The notes: a model not told the origin generated them from the letters alone. A stretch of DNA of 64,000 nt from Bacteroidaceae bacterium (GCA_017557005.1 JAFZFZ010000020.1:81407-145406); one strand, 5' to 3'. Positions 8,804 through 18,472 are shown, numbered from the stretch's first letter. Made by a program: numbers and translations.

Positions 8804-9775
8804 TTATTTATACTTAGGGGTTGACTTCTTCAAGAACTTACGTTTAAAGACCTCACGGCAGATGATTCTGCGTTCGGAAAGACTTAATGTCTTTATCTTT
8901 TTCAGAATATTCCAACATGAGAAGATGGCCTTCTTATGAGAACTGCAGATAAGCCACATCATCCAACTCAATTTCTCGGTGTGATAGGTTGAACAGATAT
9001 CGGTCAACTGATGCTTTTCTTGTTCCGTGCTGGGGATGAGCTTGCTCATCAACTCAGCAAACATGCAATAAAACGATTCCGTTGCCTGCAGCTTATTTAA
9101 CAATAGCGCAGGTGTGTTCCAGGTGGAGGTGATGTTGATTCCGGAATTTCGGAACGAGAACAGGATTTCGTTATGTGCGACTATTCCTTTGCCACCAAGT
9201 TGCATGACGGTAGCATCATCGCTATACCATGCGGATGGATAGTTGACGAATCCGCCTAAGTCGGCCAATGCTTGGCGACTGAAGATATAGAAAGGAATAC
9301 CCTTCAACAACTGGCGGTGTATCCACAAATGTGAGAATGCAATGAGCGACATATACTCATCCAACTCTATATCTTGCTTCAGGATATCTCCGCGAGAGTT
9401 GATATACTGTACGCGGGGACGGAATACGTTCACCTCGGGATATCGATCAACCAACGTATCCATCTTCTCCAAATACTTGGGATGATAGACATCGTCATCG
9501 GAGGCCAAAATCAAATAATCACCAGTAGCATAGGTGATGCAATGGTTCCACTGCGCAACCAAGTCGTGACCTCCAACATTCTTCTTATTAATATAATATT
9601 GGATGCGGTCATCATGGTAGTCGTTGACAATGGAGCACAAATCCTCGGGAGAGGCATCGTTGACAATAATCAGTTCAAAATCAGTATAACTCTGATCGAG
9701 AATGCTATCAATAGCCTCGCGAAGGTATGTAGCTTTATATGCGGGTAAGACAAATGAATATTTCATCATATTCAC
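8804..9775 (-). CDS. GT2 family glycosyltransferase
   Basis: 323 aa. N-terminal GT-A motifs YSFVLPAYKATYLREAID, IIVNDASPED, NVGGHDLVAQWNHCI and the metal-binding LASDDDVY near residue 95. It differs from its neighbours in the acceptor half, so it probably makes a different linkage. It lies 3 nt downstream of the next GT2 gene (stop at 9779) and is clearly in one operon with it. MNMMKYSF gives two close candidate starts; both lack a Shine-Dalgarno sequence, as is usual in Bacteroidetes. AT-rich composition compared with ugd and the WecA-like gene suggests an exchangeable cassette. Confidence 0.85.
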   Translation of the reverse strand: MNMMKYSFVLPAYKATYLREAIDSILDQSYTDFELIIVNDASPEDLCSIVNDYHDDRIQYYINKKNVGGHDLVAQWNHCITYATGDYLILASDDDVYHPKYLEKMDTLVDRYPEVNVFRPRVQYINSRGDILKQDIELDEYMSLIAFSHLWIHRQLLKGIPFYIFSRQALADLGGFVNYPSAWYSDDATVMQLGGKGIVAHNEILFSFRNSGINITSTWNTPALLLNKLQATESFYCMFAELMSKLIPSTEQEKHQLTDICSTYHTEKLSWMMWLICSSHKKAIFSCWNILKKIKTLSLSERRIICREVFKRKFLKKSTPKYK

Positions 9776-9778
9776 AAT

Positions 9779-10765
9779 TTATGGAAGGACTTTATAAATC
9801 AGTCTCTTAATTTTCCCTAGAATGGTTATACAATTCCAGCCCAATAGTCCAAGATTTGCAACAAAGATTCTTCCTATAGCGAACTTTGCTCCATAAAAAT
9901 CTCTAAAGTTCCAAATATAGCGATGAGATTCGGGAAACAAAGAAAGCCATCTCTTCAACGTATCTTTTTTATATAGAGCAGATTTCGATTTGAACTTCAG
10001 AAACATAATACTCCGCTTAAGTCTCTCATCAATCTCCATCCCTGCAAAATAATCTGATATCATTTTTGCGCATAGAATTTGACTTTCCGTTCTTTTTAAG
10101 ATGCCCTCATGCGTTATAGAATTCGGATGCATTATATAATGATAATACGGCTTATCTATAACACACATCCTACTTGCAAAGAAACGATATCGCATCGTAA
10201 CAAATAAATCATCCCACATGACGACTCCATCAGCAAATAAGATGGAATGCTTCAAAAGAAAGTCGCGCCTTACCAACTTATTACATGATGAAGAGTGTAT
10301 GCCTCCCTCCAAACGTTTCAAATCATATAATGACTCCTTGGTTATTTCATTTGTATGATATAACTCTGAAAATAAGCACTCATCATTCTCATCGTAATAC
10401 CCTATGCCACATGCTACTACATCTGCATCTTTCTGCTTGGCTAGAAGATACATATTTTCGTATGCGTCACACTCAACGAAATCATCTGAATCACAAAAGA
10501 TGATATACTCTCCTTTAGCGGCCTGCATACCTGCATTTCGTGATGGACCAGGACCTTTATTGATGTAATTATTTATTATCGTCACTACCCTATCAGGATA
10601 ACGTGACTCAACCTCCTCAAGAACCTCAACGCTATTATCTTTAGTGCAATCATTGACAAAAATATATTCTATATCATCCAATGTTTGCTCAAAAAGCGAA
10701 CGTGCACACTTTGCTATATACTGTTCGCAATTATAAACTGGTACAATTACAGAAACCTTGGGCAT
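9779..10765 (-). CDS. GT2 family glycosyltransferase
   Basis: 328 aa. GT-A motifs: KVSVIVPVYNCEQYIAKCA, FVNDCTKDNS, NKGPGPSRNAGMQAAKG and the DxD-type IFCDSDDFVE near residue 95. A C-terminal basic region with hydrophobic stretches may bind the membrane. It is followed by another GT2 gene 3 nt downstream. AT-rich codon use, and many TTT/ATA codons compared with the GC-rich genes at 20-25 kb, suggests recent acquisition as part of a glycosyltransferase cassette. Donor and acceptor sugars cannot be read from the sequence. Confidence 0.85.
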   Translation of the reverse strand: MPKVSVIVPVYNCEQYIAKCARSLFEQTLDDIEYIFVNDCTKDNSVEVLEEVESRYPDRVVTIINNYINKGPGPSRNAGMQAAKGEYIIFCDSDDFVECDAYENMYLLAKQKDADVVACGIGYYDENDECLFSELYHTNEITKESLYDLKRLEGGIHSSSCNKLVRRDFLLKHSILFADGVVMWDDLFVTMRYRFFASRMCVIDKPYYHYIMHPNSITHEGILKRTESQILCAKMISDYFAGMEIDERLKRSIMFLKFKSKSALYKKDTLKRWLSLFPESHRYIWNFRDFYGAKFAIGRIFVANLGLLGWNCITILGKIKRLIYKVLP

Positions 10766-10831
10766 GATTAGGTTTTTAAAGGAGAACTAAACACTTGTTT
10801 AGGATATTATTATACATCATGTATATAAGTC

Positions 10832-11815
10832 TCAACAATAAATACGGCCTCTGAGTAAATATATATATATCAATGAGAGGAAGCTAAGTCTATGCGCCAT
10901 AAAGAAATGAAAAAATCGAATCTTCTTTCTAAATTTTGTTTTTCTATCTGAATACAAACATTTTAAGTGCTTATTTTCACACATTAGATTCATACAACTA
11001 AGCTTATGCATTAAGCTATTCCTATTATGATATATATAATCTATCTGCTTTGATAAATAAATGATTGCATTTTCTCTTTGAAGACGTTGTACATTTACAT
11101 CGAATATACTCTGCAATCGATTCAACTTTTCGTCAAAGGCCTCTATCGCAAAAAAATGATGTTCCAATGAATAGAGACTTTGCGAAAGGCTGTTGGTATT
11201 CCCTCGCTCATAGTAGTAAAAAGGTTTACTACTGAGTCGTATAGAGGTAGTATATAATAAATAGGTAAGAACAAATAAAGAATCCTCACCGATGTGAATC
11301 CTTTTATCAAATGTTATACGATTCTCACGAATAATATTAGTACGAAACAATTTACTCCATGGAGTGCGAAAATTTATCAACGAATACAAACTTACGATAT
11401 TCTCCTTCAAAGCACTAGCATCATAATTATTTTCTTCAAGAATCCCATTCCAAGTTTCATCACTACCTACAGATTGAAAAGAACCGACAATCAAATCTAC
11501 ACTATGCTGGGCATAAAGCGATGACAAGAAATCGGGATGCACATAATCATCTGCATCGATAAAAGTAACCCATTCTCCTTGCGCTTGATCAATACCGAGA
11601 TTTCGCGCCGTACTCACGCCACCGTTCTCTTTATGTAATACACGTACACGACTGTCCTTAGCAGCATACTCATCGCAAATAGCACCGCAGTTATCAGGAC
11701 TGCCATCGTCGATGAGCAGCAACTCAAAGTCGGTAAAGCTTTGGACCAAGATGCTATCGACGCAGCGGTGGATGTACTGCTCGGCATTATAGACGGGGAC
11801 GATGATGGAAATCAT
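10832..11815 (-). CDS. GT2 family glycosyltransferase
   Basis: 327 aa. MISIIVPVYNAEQYIHRCVD, LLIDDGSPDNCG, KENGGVSTARNLGID and the metal site FIDADDYVHPDF near residue 93. The N-terminal domain closely matches the GT2 gene at 7536-8504, while the C-terminal half diverges and is AT-rich. This split is expected when glycosyltransferases exchange acceptor domains. It is separated from the downstream GT2 by 66 nt without a terminator. It presumably adds one sugar of the exopolysaccharide repeat unit on the cytoplasmic face. Confidence 0.85.
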   Translation of the reverse strand: MISIIVPVYNAEQYIHRCVDSILVQSFTDFELLLIDDGSPDNCGAICDEYAAKDSRVRVLHKENGGVSTARNLGIDQAQGEWVTFIDADDYVHPDFLSSLYAQHSVDLIVGSFQSVGSDETWNGILEENNYDASALKENIVSLYSLINFRTPWSKLFRTNIIRENRITFDKRIHIGEDSLFVLTYLLYTTSIRLSSKPFYYYERGNTNSLSQSLYSLEHHFFAIEAFDEKLNRLQSIFDVNVQRLQRENAIIYLSKQIDYIYHNRNSLMHKLSCMNLMCENKHLKCLYSDRKTKFRKKIRFFHFFMAHRLSFLSLIYIYLLRGRIYC

Positions 11816-12325
11816 TTGCTAGTTTAGAGTGTATAAATGTTTCACATTTAAGACCACTTGCTTGCTCGGCATAGTTCAAATAAATTAGACTCTGCTCTCG
11901 CTATGCTGCGTGGTTAGTGTGTAGTGTTTAGAGTAGGCACCTGTGGTGCGAGAAACGTGGAACGAGGAACGGTGAAAAGCAGTCGGGGGACTGCGGTTAA
12001 AGCGTTTTCAGCGCGGTGAAAGCAACTGATGGTTGCGGTGAAAGAAGCGAAGCTTCGGTTAAAGTCGCGAGGCGACGGTGAAAGGACACGCGAAGCGTGT
12101 ACGATAACGTTCTCGGACTAGCCGAGGGCTGCGCTATTGACGAAGACTAAAACCTTCGTTGAATTAGAAATTAATAGTTAAAAATTAAAACGGTTTAATC
12201 GTATGGCAACGGGGTGATTTTATTTGTCAACTTTCTAACGCTCGACCTACTGCTTAGAAGGCAGTTGCTCTATGAAGCCTAACAATGATTCTTAGTAAAA
12301 AACTAAAAACAATTACTATCGTAAA
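11816..12325. repeat. hairpin-repeat array and short-word repeats between GT2 and pyruvyl transferase genes
   Basis: About 510 nt without a gene. 11905-11935 holds TTAGTGTGTAGTGTTTAGAG words, and 11937-11949 a GCACC-TGT-GGTGC hairpin. 11968-12100 is a hairpin array with GCAGTC-GGGG-GACTGC, GCAAC-TGATG-GTTGC, GAAGC-GAA-GCTTC, GTCGC-GAG-GCGAC and ACACGC-GAA-GCGTGT joined by GGTTAAA or GGTGAAA. AACG-type words follow at 12105-12160. 12165-12325 is AT-rich with no recognised feature. Confidence 0.8.
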
Positions 12326-13420
12326 TTAGTCTGCCAAAGCATTAATCAAAAAATCTTGTGATTCTTGACGTAATCTTTCTAGTTTGGGATTGACTTTCGA
12401 ATAATCTATTTCGGTAAATTCAGGTATAGACGTAACATCAAGTAATCTGTCTTGTAGACCTATCTGGTTCAATAAAGAAGTTGAACGCGTGTCCCAACCA
12501 AAATTCAACCTTACCGTATAAAATGGTTTGTTGAATATGAGAGAAAATGCGGTCCCATGAAAAGAAGTAGTCACCACACAGGCTGCATTTCGAAACATAT
12601 TGACAAAGTCTTCGGGTGTATCTTCCTTACGTCCCCAACGAGTTTCATATTTGACATCTGCCAATATAGTTACAACTTTTGCAGATATTTGTTTTGCTAT
12701 ATGATGCGCAATACGTAAAGTCTTTTCATCATATTGCACTTGATATACAAGCACATATTTATCTTGGACTATCGGTTGAGAGACAAACTTATCCCAAATA
12801 CCTGTAGGCACCATCAATGTAGGATCAAGCACTTGCCGTATTGGTCTATTCGTAAACGAGGACAATAAGGACTTCATATATTCCTCACGTACACCTATTG
12901 CATCAAAACTGTTCAATTTTCCATTAAAGAATAGCCGAGTTTCGCTATCTAACGATGTAATCTCCATGCTAGCAGCATATGACAAATATTTCTTACCGCC
13001 TTTCTCAAAAGAAAAATCGCAGAAGTATACACCATCAAGCCCTTCGGTTATAATAGGATTCCAAACCTGATCGCTACCCACAAGATAAACATCGTAATCG
13101 GAAGGAATGGAAGAAACATCGTATATAGGTTTGGACAAGCAAAGACGATTATTTATGAAAGATTGGAAGCCTCTCCAACGACGACACCGCGCAGGAAAAA
13201 CAATCAACTCCTTTATCAGATTCTTTATATAAGACAATACGACACCATGGTACTTAACTCTTTTACGAAATATTCGATAAGGACGTAAAAGATATTCCGG
13301 GCGATAATTGATAACTTCGACATCATGTCCTTTACTCCGCAAAAATTCCTGCGTAGCATAACACTGCAAAACAGCCCCATAATTATGGGCGCAATGAAAG
13401 GTTAGGATACCGATTTTCAT
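12326..13420 (-). CDS. polysaccharide pyruvyl transferase family protein
   Basis: 364 aa, usual length for the family (PF04230, CsaB/WcaK-like). Typical start MKIGILTFHCAHNYGAVLQCYA, where the N-terminal His and Asn-Tyr-Gly belong to the family pattern. The middle has YDVYLVGSDQVWNP (about residues 113-126) and the C-terminal half has CVVTTSFHGTAFSLIFNKPF. Members transfer pyruvate from phosphoenolpyruvate to a sugar hydroxyl, giving acidic ketal groups on surface polysaccharide, although some members act on other substrates. The AT-rich coding sequence differs from the flanking MenD-like gene. The start codon is preceded 7 nt upstream by a GCACC-GAA-GGTGC hairpin unit. Confidence 0.85.
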   Translation of the reverse strand: MKIGILTFHCAHNYGAVLQCYATQEFLRSKGHDVEVINYRPEYLLRPYRIFRKRVKYHGVVLSYIKNLIKELIVFPARCRRWRGFQSFINNRLCLSKPIYDVSSIPSDYDVYLVGSDQVWNPIITEGLDGVYFCDFSFEKGGKKYLSYAASMEITSLDSETRLFFNGKLNSFDAIGVREEYMKSLLSSFTNRPIRQVLDPTLMVPTGIWDKFVSQPIVQDKYVLVYQVQYDEKTLRIAHHIAKQISAKVVTILADVKYETRWGRKEDTPEDFVNMFRNAACVVTTSFHGTAFSLIFNKPFYTVRLNFGWDTRSTSLLNQIGLQDRLLDVTSIPEFTEIDYSKVNPKLERLRQESQDFLINALAD

Positions 13421-13427
13421 GATTAAG

Positions 13428-13460
13428 GCACCTTCGGTGCGGTTAATAGCTGCAAAGCTG
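13428..13460 (+). repeat. two hairpin-repeat units before the pyruvyl transferase start
   Basis: GCACC-TTC-GGTGC at 13428-13440, then GGTTAAT and a second small hairpin AGCT-GCAA-AGCT at 13446-13457. It occupies the whole 43-nt gap between the pyruvyl transferase start (13420) and the stop of the MenD-like gene (13464). Confidence 0.75.
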
Positions 13461-13463
13461 ATT

Positions 13464-15224
13464 CTATTTCTTGCCTATAATACTCTTTATGGTATTCACA
13501 CCTGAATCACCTACAACGGAACGCAGTGCTCCGGCAACCTTGCTCTTCATACTGGGAGCTGCAGGAGGGGCAACAAAGATGGATGACATCAGCTGCAGGG
13601 CCTCACTCTCGTTCTCATGGGTGGTAAAAGCCTCAAGGACTATAGGCTTATCACCGATGGTGGGATTAGCAAAATCGTCGAGTGCAGCAAGGAACTCTTC
13701 CTTATTGGTGGCAGATAGGTACTGGATACCCAAACCTTCACAATAGAGTTTAACGAGATGAGGAGCCTTAGCAGCAAAATGACCGCCAGCGGCCATATAC
13801 TTGTTTGCATCATCACCGAAAGCATAGCAAGGGTGACTGCGCATCTTAAACTCTGCACCGATGGCATTGTTGATAAGCAGGATGCGTATATTATTGCCTA
13901 CGTGACGATTGCCCAATGAGTTGAGGTCGTAGAAGAAGGCTAAGTCACCCGTAACCAAGAAACATAGGCGGTGAGGACTGGCCAGCGAGGAGCCTATCAT
14001 AGCACTGGTGCAGCCATCGATACCACAACAGCCTACATTGCTGGTGCACTGTACGCCATCGGGGAGAGGGAACATATTCCAGCAGCGGCGGCTATTGGAG
14101 GCGCTGATATGGAAGAGTGAGCCCTCGGGCAAGCGACGAGAGAGCTGCGAGGCGGTCCAGATATTGCTGAAGGGCAGCTCGGGGATGTGGTTGTATATCT
14201 CAGCAAAAGCGGCACGGTAGTGATCGATAGAATCGTGCTTGTCGGAACCCTCTACGGCATAATGGTCGAAGAAGAAGGTCTCGGACATCTGGAACACGGT
14301 GGTGAGCTTCTTGAAGGGGTCGCGTAACTCGCCGTCTTCGCTGACACGCCAGATAGCCTTAACGGGAACGGTGCCCGCAAAGGTGGCTGCAGAGACCTCA
14401 CCGATATGAATCATGAGGTCGAAGGTCTCAAACAAGGTGGACACGGACTGCAGCTGCGACAAGGTAGGGAGCAGGCGGTAACGGCCATAATAGCCACTGG
14501 TATGGTCGCAGATGACAATGGCATCGTGGGTGGCACAGAAACGCTCCAAGGCCTCGACCTGCGACGGAGTGAACTGCACATGGGAGCCTACATAAACGCA
14601 GATGCTGCCCTGGGGCATATCGGGCATGGGATCCCAAGCCTGCACACGGCGGAAGGCACGTACCTGAGGCAACTCCTTGACGGAGAAGTCTGGGCTATAG
14701 GTAGTCAGCAGATTGATATGTGCAGGACCTCCCCCATTGCGACGCAGCTCGAGGATGGCTTTGTTGGCCTCCATATTGACATAGTCTGCATCGCGTTCGT
14801 CCTTTACCACAGGTAGCTCTACCGATATCTTAGCGATATCGTAGGGAATTTTGTGACGGTCGATGTTCTGGAATATCAACTGACCGATGCGGTCGTTGCC
14901 CGAATGTGCAGTAATGGCAAGCACAGGTAGCTTACGATAGAAGGCCTCGGTAAGGCCGGGGTAGTAGTTGCGTGAGGCGGTAGAACCTGTGCAGGAGAGT
15001 ACGACGGGCTCGCCACTCTCGGCTGCAAGGCCACAAGCGATATAGGCTGCAGAGCGCTCATCGACGGAGGAGTATATCTCAAACCAGGGGTCGCTTTGTA
15101 AACTGCCTACTAAAGCGTAGTTTGTTGTACCTGGAGATGCTATCACCTTCTTGATGCCATGGGCTTTCAAGAGTGCAACAACAATCTGTACGTTGCGTTC
15201 CGAAGAGTAAAACTTGTCGGACAT
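13464..15224 (-). CDS. thiamine-diphosphate enzyme, MenD-like, of the polysaccharide locus
   Basis: 586 aa. The three-domain plan of TPP enzymes is visible. The N-terminal PYR domain has KVIASPGTTNYALVG, VDERSAAYIACGLAAESG (catalytic Glu in the DERSA block) and SCTGSTASRNYYPGL, followed by a central domain and a C-terminal PP domain with FLVTGDLAFFYDLNSLGN (GD..N metal/TPP motif, about 408-425). The PYR domain resembles MenD, but the gene lies with glycosyltransferases, an SDR and a flippase instead of men genes. It more likely makes or modifies an unusual sugar acid or side group, which is inference. The stop codon region lies beside hairpin-repeat units. Confidence 0.75.
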   Translation of the reverse strand: MSDKFYSSERNVQIVVALLKAHGIKKVIASPGTTNYALVGSLQSDPWFEIYSSVDERSAAYIACGLAAESGEPVVLSCTGSTASRNYYPGLTEAFYRKLPVLAITAHSGNDRIGQLIFQNIDRHKIPYDIAKISVELPVVKDERDADYVNMEANKAILELRRNGGGPAHINLLTTYSPDFSVKELPQVRAFRRVQAWDPMPDMPQGSICVYVGSHVQFTPSQVEALERFCATHDAIVICDHTSGYYGRYRLLPTLSQLQSVSTLFETFDLMIHIGEVSAATFAGTVPVKAIWRVSEDGELRDPFKKLTTVFQMSETFFFDHYAVEGSDKHDSIDHYRAAFAEIYNHIPELPFSNIWTASQLSRRLPEGSLFHISASNSRRCWNMFPLPDGVQCTSNVGCCGIDGCTSAMIGSSLASPHRLCFLVTGDLAFFYDLNSLGNRHVGNNIRILLINNAIGAEFKMRSHPCYAFGDDANKYMAAGGHFAAKAPHLVKLYCEGLGIQYLSATNKEEFLAALDDFANPTIGDKPIVLEAFTTHENESEALQLMSSIFVAPPAAPSMKSKVAGALRSVVGDSGVNTIKSIIGKK

Positions 15225-15235
15225 AATGCTGTATA

Positions 15236-16357
15236 TTATCTAATTTTGTTCTTAATCTTTCGTGCTATACTCAATAGGCGAAAGGTGGGTTTGAGGAGGA
15301 ACGTCAGACTATTCCTATAACAGAAATAGGTAATCTTATTCCCCATATGAGGTATCTCACGAAGGGGTGTGCGCTCTCCGGCCACCTTATCGTTGACAGC
15401 CTCAAGATCCCATTGTATATTGCTAAACTTGGGGGCTGCTAAAAACGCTTCCAAGCATCTTGCCAAGCCCTCTTGAGGTAGTGTGAATGAATTGACATCA
15501 CAGAACTGAGCAATCTTACTATTATCAAATGTGCGATTGAAATATCTGGAATAAATCAACTGGTATACTCGTCCTGGGAACTTCAGATTGGTGGATTGCT
15601 TGGTCATCACCACGGGGATGTCTCGACCAAGGTGTTTCTTCAACACTGCTATATAGGTAGCAAGCACCTCATGCCAAGGTAAAGAAACGGGGCAGGTAAT
15701 GTGAAAAGCCTCACCTAAGGCTTTATCGCTACCGATAACGGATGCTATACCTTCAGAAACATCGTCGCCCAGGGTCATCGTGGTGAGTTTGTCATTGATA
15801 TCCTCTGAGAACACGATGCTGCGCCCGTGAAGTGCTCGATAGAGCCAACTTTCCTTTTCTAACACACCCAGTTGCAAACGATAGGTGTTGTAGGTGATGG
15901 TGGGGCGTATGATGGTAAAATTGTTCTTTCCTGACTTGAAGAGTATATCTTCTTCACGAGCCTTGGCAAGTGCATATTCGTTGGTCTTCAGATATTCAGT
16001 ATCGGTTGACACATCCAATAAGCGAGGAGTGTCTTCGGTAATCTTTGCTTCGGATTGGGAATATACCCTTGCCGAACTGATGAATACATATTGCTTCGTG
16101 TTCTCCAAAAATAAAGAGGATAATTCAGTCAAACTATCCGCAGTATGAACCATAAAATCAATTATGGCATCCCACTTGCGCATAGAAAGAAGTGTTACTA
16201 CAAAATCCTTCTCTCGAGCATTGCCTTGGATATACTCGATATTTCCTTGGGGTTCCCGACTACTACGACTGGTAACATACACTTTGTGCTGCTTTGATAG
16301 CTTAGCTACCAAAGGAACTCCCATCGACCCAGTTCCACCCAACACTAAAATATTCAT
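15236..16357 (-). CDS. NAD-dependent epimerase/dehydratase (SDR) family protein
   Basis: 373 aa. NAD-binding glycine motif LGGTGSMGVPL at about 5-15; VFISSARVYSQSE supplies the catalytic Ser and the region before the active-site Tyr; EYALAKAREED resembles the YxxxK block; NFTIIRPTITY is the usual downstream SDR motif. The C-terminal 120 residues are longer than in simple epimerases. It overlaps the flippase gene by 4 nt and is followed 11 nt later by the MenD-like gene, so the SDR and TPP enzymes probably act on the same sugar precursor. Specific reaction not identifiable. Confidence 0.75.
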   Translation of the reverse strand: MNILVLGGTGSMGVPLVAKLSKQHKVYVTSRSSREPQGNIEYIQGNAREKDFVVTLLSMRKWDAIIDFMVHTADSLTELSSLFLENTKQYVFISSARVYSQSEAKITEDTPRLLDVSTDTEYLKTNEYALAKAREEDILFKSGKNNFTIIRPTITYNTYRLQLGVLEKESWLYRALHGRSIVFSEDINDKLTTMTLGDDVSEGIASVIGSDKALGEAFHITCPVSLPWHEVLATYIAVLKKHLGRDIPVVMTKQSTNLKFPGRVYQLIYSRYFNRTFDNSKIAQFCDVNSFTLPQEGLARCLEAFLAAPKFSNIQWDLEAVNDKVAGERTPLREIPHMGNKITYFCYRNSLTFLLKPTFRLLSIARKIKNKIR

Positions 16358-17886
16358 AGTCCTATTCGCTTTATTACTTTTTTGCCAATATTCAATATAG
16401 TCGTACGCTCACTTGTAGTCATGCCTAAAAACAATGCACACAAAGAAACTGAGGCTACTGACGACATCGTTATTAAAACAATGCGCAGAACACTCGGTAA
16501 CATTACATAACTAAGTAATACTGGAATAACTAAAGCGACCAAGGACGTCAATATTATCGGTAGAAAAACCTGCTTTACATACATCGCAACTTTCAATTTA
16601 ACCATCTCCTCCATTAAAAACATGCGAGCTATAAGAACAGCAATCTTTACAAAAATATAAATGTAATAGGCATATTGTGGAGTAGCACCCATCAAGAAAG
16701 CACACCATACTAAGAAAAACTCTAAAGAGCCTATACTGGTAATTATTAGAGAATATTTTCTCAACCTACCTGTTGCCATACAAGCGGTATAACCAGTACG
16801 CCCGATACAGTCACATAAGTTGACAACCAATATCAATTGAACAAACGATACAGCAAACTCAGGGACATCGACCAGCCATATATTTAGAATCTGCTGAGCC
16901 TCAAGAATGATGGGCAAAGCCAATAGCAACATGCAATAGTAAGAGAACTTGGCACCTCGGCACACGAGTTTGTGCATACCCTCTAAATCGCCACTGGCAT
17001 AGCTCTTGGTAATCTGAGGATTTACAGCGGTCATAAAGTTACCGACAAACTGATTGACAATATTATTGACCGATACGGCAATGCCTCGGGCGGCATTGAC
17101 GGCAACTCCGAAGAACATATTCAGTAGCATATTAACACCCTGCGTATTGAGAATATAGGTGGTGCTATTGAAAAAATTCCATCCAGCGAATCCTCCCATC
17201 TGTTTGAAGGCGCTTTTGTCGAATGTTAACGTATAAGTGCACTCGGGGAAATGGCGTTTACAGTAGCTACCATAGATAATGCGCACAATGAGACCTATAA
17301 GACATAGAAGACCGGCAAAGAATATCAGTTTATCGATGGGTGAGAAGGGGATTAAGAGTGCTATAGCCAACTTACCCAAAGCCTCGAAAATACTGATGTA
17401 GGCAAAAGCAGACATCTTCTCATGCGCAATGATAGCAGCATTATAGGGTACACTGACAAGACCTATCACAAAGGAGAGAACAGAGAACTGAAACACCCAC
17501 TGAGCAGCGACCTCACGACCGGCAGGTATCTTCAGTTGGGATTCAATAAACCATGGACCGAGCAGTTCTGCAACTACAACGACCACCAATGACAATACAA
17601 TCATGATATTGACGGAGGTGGAGAAAACTGTTTTGAGTTTTGAAGCATCGTTGCGGCCAAGTTCATAGGTAATGAAGCGACTAATCGCATCCGACAAGGA
17701 GGTGGACAGGATGCTAAACATAGCCACGAAACCACCGACCACATTGTAGGTTCCGAAATTGTCGACGCCGAGAGCTGCCAGGTTGACACGAGAGGTGTAT
17801 AACCCGACCAGCATCATTAAGAACATGCGAGCATAGAGCAACAGCGTGTTCTTGGCTATGCGTTTGTTACTTTCGGAAATTTCCAT
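16354..17886 (-). CDS. Wzx-type oligosaccharide flippase
   Basis: 510 aa polytopic membrane protein of the MATE/MOP superfamily: about 12-14 hydrophobic segments, starting with LLLYARMFLMMLVGLYTSRV, with the typical N-terminal block LAALGVDNFGTYNVVGGFV. It would move the finished lipid-linked repeat unit to the periplasm. It overlaps the SDR gene by 4 nt. The start codon is preceded by a GCACC-GAA-GGTGC hairpin 6 nt upstream (17893-17905 complement). A Wzy-like polymerase is not visible in the window. Confidence 0.85.
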   Translation of the reverse strand: MEISESNKRIAKNTLLLYARMFLMMLVGLYTSRVNLAALGVDNFGTYNVVGGFVAMFSILSTSLSDAISRFITYELGRNDASKLKTVFSTSVNIMIVLSLVVVVVAELLGPWFIESQLKIPAGREVAAQWVFQFSVLSFVIGLVSVPYNAAIIAHEKMSAFAYISIFEALGKLAIALLIPFSPIDKLIFFAGLLCLIGLIVRIIYGSYCKRHFPECTYTLTFDKSAFKQMGGFAGWNFFNSTTYILNTQGVNMLLNMFFGVAVNAARGIAVSVNNIVNQFVGNFMTAVNPQITKSYASGDLEGMHKLVCRGAKFSYYCMLLLALPIILEAQQILNIWLVDVPEFAVSFVQLILVVNLCDCIGRTGYTACMATGRLRKYSLIITSIGSLEFFLVWCAFLMGATPQYAYYIYIFVKIAVLIARMFLMEEMVKLKVAMYVKQVFLPIILTSLVALVIPVLLSYVMLPSVLRIVLITMSSVASVSLCALFLGMTTSERTTILNIGKKVIKRIGL

Positions 17887-17892
17887 TTTATA

Positions 17893-18066
17893 GCACCTTC
17901 GGTGCGGTTAAAGCGTCTTTGACGCGGTGAAAGGTTAAAGGTTAAAGGTTAAAGGTTAGAGGTGAGGGGGTGAGAGGTGAGAGGGTTAGGGAGGCTTTGT
18001 TTAGTGTGTAGTGTTTAGTGTGCCATCCGGACGGCCCTATAACCCATAACCTTTAACCCTTATAGA
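17893..18066 (+). repeat. hairpin units and GGTTAAA/GGTTAGA heptamer tract
   Basis: Two hairpin units (GCACC-TTC-GGTGC, GCGTC-TTT-GACGC) lead into a tract of GGTTAAA and GGTTAGA heptamers without hairpins, then TTTAGTGTGTAGTGTTTAG words, CCATCCGGACGG and AACCCATAACCTTTAACCC. It shows directly that the constant word of the hairpin family and the plain heptamer tract are the same sequence. Confidence 0.8.
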
Positions 18067-18068
18067 GG

Positions 18069-18470
18069 TTAGGGGTTAGAGGTGAGGGCTTTAATTCGTT
18101 TTGCGCGAAGGCCTGATAACATTTTTGCAATACTAGTTACTGAACGCTCTATTTCTACAAACTTCAAGTCGGTTATATACCCTAAGTCTTTGGCTATCTC
18201 TACCTGACACATAACCTCATATAATGATCCAAAGGCTATTTCGATAAAATGTATTTGTTCTTTTAGAGAAACACGGCCCATACCTTCCGCGATATTAGAT
18301 GGTATGGAAACTACAGCTCGGCGCAACTGGTCACATAATGAATATGTTTCCTCTTTAGGAAAATGCTTCAACAAACTATAGATATCTGTCACTAACTGCT
18401 TAGAACTTTGATATGCCTGCAAATTCCTATATGAAAACAATTCATCTCTCTCATCCATATCTATAACCAT
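18069..18470 (-). CDS. four-helix-bundle protein (S23/IVS family)
   Basis: 133 aa (or 129 from the inner Met at 18458). Family pattern of PF05635: LFSYRNLQAYQSSKQLVTDIY, then FPKEETYSLCDQLRRAVVSIPSNIAEGMGR, a hallmark block, then HFIEIAFGSLYEVMCQVEIAKDLGYI. These proteins were first noted inside 23S rRNA intervening sequences; relatives include the Avd accessory protein of diversity-generating retroelements. It sits alone within the polysaccharide locus and is bracketed on both sides by GGTTAAA/AACCTTTAACCC heptamer tracts. No biochemical role is established. Confidence 0.85.
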   Translation of the reverse strand: MVIDMDERDELFSYRNLQAYQSSKQLVTDIYSLLKHFPKEETYSLCDQLRRAVVSIPSNIAEGMGRVSLKEQIHFIEIAFGSLYEVMCQVEIAKDLGYITDLKFVEIERSVTSIAKMLSGLRAKRIKALTSNP

Positions 18471-18472
18471 TA

